64,000 bases of DNA from CAYFTL01 sp964346145 (lineage in GTDB: Bacteria; Bacillota; Clostridia; Christensenellales; Aristaeellaceae): contig CAYFTL010000001.1 of the NCBI GenBank assembly GCA_964346145.1, forward strand, positions 1 to 64,000. The letters run 5' to 3'. Shown here piece by piece: positions 15,977 to 22,915 of this stretch. Each line of letters starts with the position of its first letter. Position 1 is the stretch's first letter. A program made the position numbers and the translations under genes. The notes below the pieces were generated by a model. That model worked only from the letters and a program-made list of their open reading frames with translations. It searched no databases and was not told the origin of the DNA.

Positions 15977-17611
15977 TTAGCGAGCGATGTAACGGTCGTA
16001 TGCATCCTGTTGGATTTTAATGCATTCATCAAGTCCCATGCCCTTAATTTGCTCAAGATAGCTGTCATAATTCTCAATGGAATCGTCGCCAAAGATAATC
16101 TTATAATCTTTATCGTAGATGAAGGTTTCAATTTCGTTCATCTTGGTAACCAAAGTCTGAGATTCTTCCGCAGTCAAAGAAATCATATTCGGAATGACGC
16201 GGTCTCTGTTGGCGTTTTTGGTCCAAGCTTCCCAGCACTGAGCGTTGACCGGCTCACCGTATTGCATGTATTCCATTTCGGATGCATATTCGCTGGACAG
16301 GTTTTGAATGGTGTAGATGTAACGAATGGAATTGTACTCCAGATCCGGGTTGTTCAAGATAAAGTCGGAGAACTGACGGGTTCCGTCTTCATTTGTCCAG
16401 TGGATTTCGGTTCCATCTTCCAGTTTTTCCACGCCAAAGCACATAAGCTCTGCACCTTCGTAGCTATACAGGTAATCCAAAGCTTTGAAAGCCTCTTCAG
16501 GATGTGCACAGGTGGTTGTGATGCCCCAGTACATTCCGTTTTCGCCGTTGACAATGGGCTCCGCAAACGGATTGGGCTGGCCGATAGAGGCTTCGTCCTT
16601 AACGGGAGCAGTCAAGCCGATCAGATCAAAGTTTTCATCGGTTACTTTGCCCAAAGCGTTCAATTCCTGAGTCTGCCAGTTTCCTACACAGACCATAGCA
16701 GATTTGCCCGAAGTGAACATCGTGCGCGCATCCTCTTCTTCGCGGGTCGGGAAGTCCCGGTCGATCAAGCCTTCTTGCATCCAGCTATTGAGCAAGGTCA
16801 AATAATCTTTGAAACCGGGCTCCAAACGGGAATAGGTAACTTTTCCGTTTTCATCCAGCATAAACTTGTTGGGTTTTACGCCCGCCCAAGAGGAGAGATA
16901 AGCCGAACCCTGGAAGAAGCCTTTGTCCAGTTTAGAAAGAGCCAGCGGAACTTCAAAGCCTTTTTCCTTAAAGGCGCGAAGCATTTCGGTGACCTGATCA
17001 ATGGTCTCCGGAGGATCCATGCCCAGTTCTTTGAGCACGTCGCCGCGTACTACCATTCCGGTGTGCTGCTGACCTAGAACCGGAACGCGCTGGGAGGCAG
17101 CACCGAAACGATACATGCCTTCATCTGTCATAAAGTTACGCTTAGCTTCATCGTCCCAGTTTTTGTGCGCTTCGGTTAAGTAATGATAGCCAAACTTTTC
17201 AACATAAGGGTTCAAGTCAATCAAAATACCGTCATTAATGGCGCCTTCAACGCCGCCAGCATATTTATTGTTCCAATCGCCATAGATAAAGATATCGGGC
17301 AAATCTCCGGAAGCGATAACGTTGTTGAAGTAGGTGCCGTCGTCATTTTTCGGAGGGTGAATAAAAGTGAAATCAACCCCTGTACGTTTCTCCCATTCTT
17401 GGATCGCCGTGTGCTCGTCATAGGTCAACATGCCCTTTTCAGAACCGGATTCCATCGCCATGTAAACCGTCAACTTAACGCTACCATCGGTTACGATAGG
17501 CATATCGTACTGTTCTGGCACAGGAAAGATTTCGTCTACTTCTGCAAATGCTCCGACGCAACCCAGCAGCATCGTAAGCACAAGCAAAGCAGATACTAGT
17601 GTTTTCTTCAT
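15977..17611 (-). CDS. Extracellular solute-binding protein (LplA-like) of a sugar ABC importer
   Basis: A 544-residue secreted binding protein, the large type used by Lpl/YtcQ importers. The N-terminus is a signal peptide (MKKTLVSALLVLTMLLGC). LLGC could act as a lipobox with Cys18, though a signal peptidase I cut after AFA (residue 23) is also possible. The mature protein opens with VKLTVYMAMESGSEKG and WEKRTGVDFTFIHPP, characteristic of this group, then NNVIASGDLPDIF. It starts the operon with the two permeases at 14.8-15.7 kb and has its own promoter. Its ligand is probably the glycoside handled by the neighbouring GH109-like and Gfo enzymes (inference). Confidence 0.93.
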   Translation of the reverse strand: MKKTLVSALLVLTMLLGCVGAFAEVDEIFPVPEQYDMPIVTDGSVKLTVYMAMESGSEKGMLTYDEHTAIQEWEKRTGVDFTFIHPPKNDDGTYFNNVIASGDLPDIFIYGDWNNKYAGGVEGAINDGILIDLNPYVEKFGYHYLTEAHKNWDDEAKRNFMTDEGMYRFGAASQRVPVLGQQHTGMVVRGDVLKELGMDPPETIDQVTEMLRAFKEKGFEVPLALSKLDKGFFQGSAYLSSWAGVKPNKFMLDENGKVTYSRLEPGFKDYLTLLNSWMQEGLIDRDFPTREEEDARTMFTSGKSAMVCVGNWQTQELNALGKVTDENFDLIGLTAPVKDEASIGQPNPFAEPIVNGENGMYWGITTTCAHPEEAFKALDYLYSYEGAELMCFGVEKLEDGTEIHWTNEDGTRQFSDFILNNPDLEYNSIRYIYTIQNLSSEYASEMEYMQYGEPVNAQCWEAWTKNANRDRVIPNMISLTAEESQTLVTKMNEIETFIYDKDYKIIFGDDSIENYDSYLEQIKGMGLDECIKIQQDAYDRYIAR

Positions 17612-17705
17612 ACAAAAAAACTCCTCTCAAGACATTTTTTTGAGTCGCTTTTGGTTGCACAAGTATAGATGCAACACAAAACAACTCATTCTTAATCTTT
17701 CTTAG

Positions 17706-17734
17706 AGTTTAACACACGAATAACTTTTTGTAAA
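17706..17734 (-). promoter_or_regulatory. Promoter of the sugar importer operon
   Basis: TTTACA (17729-17734), 17-base spacer, TAAACT (17706-17711) on the minus strand, leaving a leader of about 85 bases before the binding-protein gene. Confidence 0.6.
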
Positions 17735-17835
17735 TGATTAATGATTATTTTTTTTAATGTTAAGCATAAAATGTTAATAAATACGATACTTTACACTTTA
17801 ACGGTAAATTTATTTTTAAGAAAAATGCCACAACA

Positions 17836-17874
17836 GCAACAAGCAGGCACCAAAACAAGTTGCCTGCTTGTCGC
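17836..17874 (-). terminator. Hairpin after pheT
   Basis: Fourteen-base arms (17836-17849 and 17861-17874) with one G-U pair. It lies 38 bases after the pheT stop; the following T run is weak. The rest of 17612-17835 is AT-rich and holds only the importer promoter. Confidence 0.65.
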
Positions 17875-17911
17875 TTAAATAGCTGTAATTTAATGAATAT
17901 AAGTGCGTAAT

Positions 17912-20302
17912 TTAGCTGCGTAAAACCGCGTCATGCCGCTCTTCACATGCTTTCAATATATTTTCCATAGCTTTTGAAATTTCATTTTCGGTCAACGTAC
18001 GATCTTGAGCGCGCAAACGGACAGAAAATGCAACGCTCTTTTTGTCACTGCCCAGCTGCAAGCCCTGGTATACGTCAAATACTTTAACTTCCTCTAGCAA
18101 GCGACCACCTGCCGTTCGAATGGTTTCGATGATCGGCCCAACCAGCGTATCTGCTGAAACAACCAACGCCAAATCTCTGTCCACAGCCGGAAATTTGGGC
18201 AACGGTTTGGTTTCAGGCTGGGGTACTGCGTTGAACAATACTGCCTCCAAATCAATTTCAGCCAAATACACGCGCCGATTGATTTCGAATTTCTCCACAA
18301 CATCCGGGTGCATTTCGCCCAATTGCGCAATCTGCACAGCGCTTTGAGGTAGGATCATAACCGCTTTTCTGCCGGGATGATAATACATATCCCCGCCTGG
18401 CATTGTTCTAGGCACAATGCCAAAACGATTCAGAAGGCACATGACCATATCTTTAATTGTATAAAAATCTGCATCGTCGCCATACAAGCCAATGCATACT
18501 GTAAGCGCTTCTTTGGGCAAATCATTTTCGCGGGGTATAAACACCGGTGCAATTTCAAACATGCGCACATTTTCGTTGCCGCGATTGTTGTTGAGCGCCA
18601 AATTGGAAAGCAAGCTCGGCACCAAAGTGGTGCGCATGACCGAGGTATCCTCGCCCAACGGATTGCGCACTTTTATAGGATTTAAACGCACATCTTGTGT
18701 GGGAATTCGCAAATTTTCCAGCCATCGCGGGCCAATAAAGGAGAAATTCATGGCTTCATATGCGTTCATTCCAACCAGCGTATCGCGAACTTTATCCCTT
18801 AGTTTTTGCCGCTCGTTTCTGCCCCCTATTTGTCCACCGCCGCTAAGCATAGTTGACGGAATTTTATCATAGCCGTATAGCCTTAATACCTCTTCAGAAA
18901 TATCAGCTTCGGTTTCCAGATCCAATCGGTGCTGAGGAATATGACATTTCAAATTCTCGCCGTCCAGCTCTGTTTGAATCTCTAAGGAATCCAGCAGATC
19001 CACCATGGTTTCTGGTGGCACATCCACGCTCGTACGCTTGCGTATGCGCTCTACATTCGCGCACACAACCCGTTCTTCCTGTGGGTTCGGGTAGTGGTCA
19101 TACACGCCCGGTACCACCTCGCCGCACTCTAGTTCGTTGACCAGCTGGCAGGCGCGCAGCAGTGCTTCCATAACCGTATCCGGACAAACGCCCCGCTCGA
19201 ACCTGCCCGAAGACTCGGTTCGAATTCCCAGCGTTCTGGCGGTAATTCTGGTGCTGGCGCGATCAAAAGCAGCACATTCAAACAAAACAGTCGAAGTTGC
19301 TTCGGTAATTTCCGAATCTCCACCGCCCATAATCCCAGCTAAGCCCGTCGCCTTATCTGCATCGGCGATGACCAGCATTTGGTTGTTTAATGTGTGTTCT
19401 TTATCATCCAAAGTGGTTAGCTCTTCGCCCTCGGCAGCTCTGCGCACGATGATCTTGCCATCGCGCACCTTATCCAGATCAAAGGCGTGCATGGGATGTC
19501 CGGTTTCCAACATTACAAAGTTGGTTATATCTACAATGTTGTTAATGGGACGCACGCCGCTGGCGTAAAGGTATCTACGCATCCACATGGGCGATTGACC
19601 GATTTTTACGTTGCGGATAACCTTTGCACAATAGCGCGGGCACAACTCGTTATCCAGCACTTTAATCTCTACAAGATCAGAAATGTTTCCTTGCTGGCTC
19701 TCCTGTACACTGATTTCGGGTTTGACAAAGTGTGTGCCTAGCGCAGCCGCGCTTTCTCGCGCGATGCCCCATACACTTAAGCAATCGGGACGATTGGCTA
19801 GGATTTCAAACTCTATAACCTCATCACCCAGGCCAAATACCTCTTTGACATCGGTCCCCGGCTCGTGGGGCTCGTTGAAAATTAAAATCCCTTCATCTCC
19901 ACTGTGAGAATAAAGCGACTCCGGAATCTCCAGTTCGCTTCCTGAGCAGAGCATGCCTTCCGACTCGACCCCGCGCAGTTTTCCCCGTTTGATCTTTAGC
20001 CCGCTGGGCAACACAGAACCCACAAGGGCAACCGGCACGTACGCTCCCTCAAAGACGTTTGGGGCACCGGTAACGATTTGCAGGGTTTTATCCCCAACAT
20101 TAATCTGGCAAATCAACAGGTGGTCAGAATTTTCGTGCTTTACCACGCTCTCAATCTTGCCTACCACCACTTTAGAAAAATGACTTCCGGTAACTTCTAC
20201 CCCTTCGACTCCGGTTCCCGTCATGATCATTCTTTGGGTATATTGTTCAGTAGAAACCGGAATATCCGTGTATTCATTTATCCAGCTGATCGGTATATTC
20301 AT
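17912..20302 (-). CDS. pheT: Phenylalanyl-tRNA synthetase beta subunit
   Basis: A 796-residue beta chain of the alpha2-beta2 enzyme that charges tRNA-Phe. In order: an EMAP/tRNA-binding fold near 40-150 (VVVGKIESVVKHENSDHLLICQ within it), the B3/B4 editing region around 210-400 (MWMRRYLYASGVRPINNIVDI), the B5 domain, the catalytic-core-like domain, and the C-terminal ferredoxin-like anticodon-binding domain ending near SVAFSVRLRAQDRTLTENEI. Length is normal. An AAGGAGATGA site precedes the ATG. It is 26 bases after pheS and shares the T-box-controlled transcript. Confidence 0.98.
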   Translation of the reverse strand: MNIPISWINEYTDIPVSTEQYTQRMIMTGTGVEGVEVTGSHFSKVVVGKIESVVKHENSDHLLICQINVGDKTLQIVTGAPNVFEGAYVPVALVGSVLPSGLKIKRGKLRGVESEGMLCSGSELEIPESLYSHSGDEGILIFNEPHEPGTDVKEVFGLGDEVIEFEILANRPDCLSVWGIARESAAALGTHFVKPEISVQESQQGNISDLVEIKVLDNELCPRYCAKVIRNVKIGQSPMWMRRYLYASGVRPINNIVDITNFVMLETGHPMHAFDLDKVRDGKIIVRRAAEGEELTTLDDKEHTLNNQMLVIADADKATGLAGIMGGGDSEITEATSTVLFECAAFDRASTRITARTLGIRTESSGRFERGVCPDTVMEALLRACQLVNELECGEVVPGVYDHYPNPQEERVVCANVERIRKRTSVDVPPETMVDLLDSLEIQTELDGENLKCHIPQHRLDLETEADISEEVLRLYGYDKIPSTMLSGGGQIGGRNERQKLRDKVRDTLVGMNAYEAMNFSFIGPRWLENLRIPTQDVRLNPIKVRNPLGEDTSVMRTTLVPSLLSNLALNNNRGNENVRMFEIAPVFIPRENDLPKEALTVCIGLYGDDADFYTIKDMVMCLLNRFGIVPRTMPGGDMYYHPGRKAVMILPQSAVQIAQLGEMHPDVVEKFEINRRVYLAEIDLEAVLFNAVPQPETKPLPKFPAVDRDLALVVSADTLVGPIIETIRTAGGRLLEEVKVFDVYQGLQLGSDKKSVAFSVRLRAQDRTLTENEISKAMENILKACEERHDAVLRS

Positions 20303-20328
20303 TTATATCATCTCCTTTGCTTATAAAC

Positions 20329-21351
20329 TTAATAGAACTGAGACAAAAATTTCAGGTCATTTTCGTACAAGTAGCGCATATCTTCAATGTTGTACTTCAA
20401 CATCGTCAAGCGTTCAATGCCCACACCAAACGCAAATCCCGAGTATTTTTTCGAATCAATCCCGCACATATCGAGCACTTTGGGATTAACCATGCCGGCG
20501 CCCAAAACTTCCAACCAGCCTGTGCCTTTGCAAACCCTGCACCCTTCGCCGCGACAGGCTGCACAGGTTACATCTACTTCGGCAGAAGGCTCAGTGAATG
20601 GGAAGAATGATGGACGAAACCTGGTCTTTATGCCTGCCCCGTAAAGTTTCGTAGCAAACGTATCTAAGGTTCCTTTTAAGTCACTCATCGAGACATTCTC
20701 GTCGATAACCAGCGCTTCCATTTGATGGAAAACCGGAGAGTGGCTGGCATCAGCCTCGTCCACCCGGTATACCCGGCCCGGACAAACGATTCGAATAGGC
20801 GGCTTCCGGGTGGTCATAATGCGCGCTTGTACCGGGGATGTATGGGTTCTGAGCACAACTTCATCACTGATATAAAAAGTGTCTTGTGCATCGCGCGCGG
20901 GATGGTTTTTGGGCAAATTGAGCAGTTCAAAATTGTACTTATCGTACTCAACTTCGGGGCCTTCGGCCACCTCATAGCCCATGCCGGTAAAAATATCCAG
21001 CACATCGTTGAGCACAAGGTGCATGGGATGTACACTGCCTACGCACCTATCTGCACCCGGGAGAGTCACGTCTATGGTTTCTTGCTTGAGCCTGAGCTCC
21101 CGCTCAGCCGATGCCAACATAGCCGCCCGCTCTTGGATGGCAGCTTCAATGGTTTCCCTGACCTGGTTAATCAGTTTGCCTATGAGCGGACGTTCTTCGG
21201 CCGACAAGTTGCCCATGTTGCGCAGCATCAAAGTCAGCTCACCTTTTTTGCCGAGCACGCTCCGACGGATTTCTTCCAATGAAGGAGTTTCTTCTGCGTC
21301 CTTTAGCTTTTGTAGAACCCGTTCACGCAATTGATTTAATTTCTCTTGCAC
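20329..21351 (-). CDS. pheS: Phenylalanyl-tRNA synthetase alpha subunit
   Basis: A 340-residue catalytic alpha chain. An N-terminal coiled-coil arm that binds tRNA (residues 1-90) is followed by the class II core: motif 2 in VCPGRVYRVDEADASHSP and motif 3 in FGVGIERLTML. The cysteine-rich CAACRGEGCRVCKGTGWLE segment is ordinary for bacterial PheS. Start is GTG at 21351 with AGGAGGG before it. The gene is first in the pheS-pheT operon, directly after a T-box leader with a UUC specifier, so it should be expressed when tRNA-Phe is uncharged. Confidence 0.98.
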   Translation of the reverse strand: MQEKLNQLRERVLQKLKDAEETPSLEEIRRSVLGKKGELTLMLRNMGNLSAEERPLIGKLINQVRETIEAAIQERAAMLASAERELRLKQETIDVTLPGADRCVGSVHPMHLVLNDVLDIFTGMGYEVAEGPEVEYDKYNFELLNLPKNHPARDAQDTFYISDEVVLRTHTSPVQARIMTTRKPPIRIVCPGRVYRVDEADASHSPVFHQMEALVIDENVSMSDLKGTLDTFATKLYGAGIKTRFRPSFFPFTEPSAEVDVTCAACRGEGCRVCKGTGWLEVLGAGMVNPKVLDMCGIDSKKYSGFAFGVGIERLTMLKYNIEDMRYLYENDLKFLSQFY

Positions 21352-21388
21352 GATCTTTCCCTCCTGATCTTTCTTTTAAAAAACAAAA

Positions 21389-21648
21389 ACTTCGTCCCCA
21401 AAAAGGGACGAAGTCATGGCGTTCGTGGTACCACCCAGATTTGCCTTGTGCGATCGATAGCGCACGCAGCCTCTCATGCAATATAACGGACATGAACCCG
21501 TTTATGCTTACTTGGAATTTTCGGCATAAATGCTCAGGAGTGAACTTCATTCAGCGGTTCTGCCTGTCATGCTCTCAGCCTGGGCACAACTCTCTGATCG
21601 GGAACGTGCGGAATTACTTTTCTCCATCATCGCAAATTTAACTATTGA
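21389..21648 (-). promoter_or_regulatory. T-box leader (tRNA-Phe) of pheST
   Basis: Read on the minus strand, the leader contains the T-box sequence GGGTGGTACCACGAA (about 21422-21435), a terminator hairpin with arms at 21389-21398 and 21405-21414 followed by a T run, and in Stem I the context AAGTTCACTCC, giving the Phe specifier codon UUC at 21542-21544. Uncharged tRNA-Phe would stabilise the antiterminator and let pheS be read. Confidence 0.93.
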
Positions 21649-21651
21649 AAT

Positions 21652-21680
21652 ATGCTATCATAAGCACATAAACAAGTCAA
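21652..21680 (-). promoter_or_regulatory. Promoter of the pheST operon
   Basis: TTGACT (21675-21680), 17-base spacer, TAGCAT (21652-21657) on the minus strand, just before the T-box leader. It overlaps the region just beyond the DUF1292 gene's stop at 21685. Confidence 0.6.
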
Positions 21681-21684
21681 GAGA

Positions 21685-21960
21685 TTAGTTGATAAACTCA
21701 TCTTCGTCGGCTTCAGCAATCTCAAGATAGCGCTCAAAAATAACTTTCAACAATGTCTCATCTTCGATGCCTACATAAATATCTTCGCCATCTTGATCCT
21801 GATCTATCCTGAGAATGATTACTTCATCATCACCCACATCTTCCATGGGCTCGGCGGGCACCAACAGTATATAAGTTTCGCCCATGTGGTCCAAGGTCAT
21901 TAGATGTTCAAAGCGTACTGGGGTGTCATTCTCATCCAAAAGTTCCACTATATTATCCAT
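21685..21960 (-). CDS. DUF1292 (YrzB-like) protein
   Basis: A 91-residue acidic protein of the DUF1292/UPF0473 family: IVELLDENDTPVRFEHL, then a YILLVPAEP strand, an acidic stretch, and a C-terminal helix LLKVIFERYLEIAE. Function is unknown, but it is conserved next to ruvX and the ireB gene in Bacillota, as here. The ATG at 21960 is preferred to one six codons earlier because AAGGACGG is spaced properly before it. Probably last gene of the ireB-ruvX transcript. Confidence 0.9.
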   Translation of the reverse strand: MDNIVELLDENDTPVRFEHLMTLDHMGETYILLVPAEPMEDVGDDEVIILRIDQDQDGEDIYVGIEDETLLKVIFERYLEIAEADEDEFIN

Positions 21961-22003
21961 TTCAAAACCGTCCTTCATTCAAAGGTATCCCCTTTCCGGT
22001 GAA

Positions 22004-22441
22004 TTATTCATTCCAACCGCCTGCATCCAAAAATCCTTGTAGGATATACACTGCGGCAATTTTATCTACCACTTGCTTGCGTTTTTCCCTTGAAACAGCG
22101 CCTTCAATCAAGGTGCGATTTGCGGCCACACTGGTTAAGCGCTCATCCCAAAATCGAACATTCAGACCAACGTCTTCAATCTGTTTTGCATATTCTTTAA
22201 TAGCTTGTGCCTGTGGGCCCAAAGATCCATCCATAGACTTCGGCAACCCAACCAGGATTCGGTCGGTTTTGTAACGTTTTGCTAGGTCCACTATGTGCCG
22301 AATGTCGTTTTCGCTGCCACGGGTGAATATTGTCTCAATTCCTTGTGCGGTGTAACCCAGCGGATCGCTAACCGCTACGCCAATCCTGCGCTGACCTATA
22401 TCCAACGCCAAAATCCTTTGATGGGTAGTATTCTTACTCAT
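22004..22441 (-). CDS. ruvX: Putative pre-16S rRNA nuclease / Holliday junction resolvase-like YqgF protein
   Basis: A 145-residue RNase H-like nuclease of the YqgF/RuvX family, which in E. coli acts in maturation of the 16S rRNA 5' end. Acidic catalytic residues lie in ILALDIGQRRIGVAVSDPLG, in VGLPKSMDGSLGPQA and in WDERLTSVAA. The start codon ATG at 22441 overlaps the end of the ireB gene by eight bases (ATGAGTAA), which implies translational coupling and excludes the longer open frame. Confidence 0.93.
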   Translation of the reverse strand: MSKNTTHQRILALDIGQRRIGVAVSDPLGYTAQGIETIFTRGSENDIRHIVDLAKRYKTDRILVGLPKSMDGSLGPQAQAIKEYAKQIEDVGLNVRFWDERLTSVAANRTLIEGAVSREKRKQVVDKIAAVYILQGFLDAGGWNE

Positions 22442-22697
22442 CGCAGTGAGCCAGATAGAAACGCACAAACTCTTCCAAGATTTCATCGCGTTCCAACCGG
22501 CGAATCAAAGAGCGAGCGTTATTATAACTCGTAATATATGTGGGGTCGCCCGACAACAAATACCCTACTATTTGGGTAATCGGATCGTACCCTTTGGCTT
22601 TGAGGGCTTGATAGACCGTACGGATGATTTCTTCAGCCGAATCGGAGACCTCTGTAGGAATATTAAAATAACGTGTTTCGTCAAACTGACCGTTCAT
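22434..22697 (-). CDS. IreB family regulatory protein (DUF965/UPF0297)
   Basis: An 87-residue small helical protein. The EEIIRTVYQALKAKGYDPI and QIVGYLLSGDPTYITSYNNA blocks are the family hallmark. In Enterococcus faecalis IreB is phosphorylated by the Ser/Thr kinase IreK and modulates cephalosporin resistance; the role here is inferred from homology. It is first in the ireB-ruvX-DUF1292 cluster; alaS, which often precedes this gene in other Bacillota, is not adjacent. Confidence 0.92.
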   Translation of the reverse strand: MNGQFDETRYFNIPTEVSDSAEEIIRTVYQALKAKGYDPITQIVGYLLSGDPTYITSYNNARSLIRRLERDEILEEFVRFYLAHCDE

Positions 22698-22737
22698 AAC
22701 GCACCGCCTTTTAGCCTTAGTTTACTATACTAAATGC

Positions 22738-22766
22738 ATTATACATTATTCCGCAATGCATTTCAA
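22738..22766 (-). promoter_or_regulatory. Promoter of the ireB-ruvX-DUF1292 operon
   Basis: TTGAAA (22761-22766), 17-base spacer, TATAAT (22738-22743) on the minus strand, close to the sigma-A consensus. Confidence 0.75.
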
Positions 22767-22843
22767 ATTATTTCTCTACAAGTTTCCATTGAGTATTTTA
22801 TAAAAATTGTTACTATATGATTCTTTATTCCCAACCAAAAAAC

Positions 22844-22886
22844 AACAATGAGGCCCAGTTGAACGTGCAAACTGGGCCTCATTGTT
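22844..22886 (-). terminator. Terminator of the ctsR-mcsA-mcsB-clpC operon
   Basis: Perfect 17-base arms (22844-22860 and 22870-22886), GC-rich at the core, followed on the minus strand by a TTGTTTTTT run. Confidence 0.9.
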
Positions 22887-22915
22887 AGCAGTCAAGTTAT
22901 GTTACTTCATCAGTA

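Noticed and set aside
16010..17077. A 355-codon plus-strand frame opposite the binding-protein gene
   Set aside because: Antisense to a protein with clear signal peptide and family features; composition reflects the other strand.
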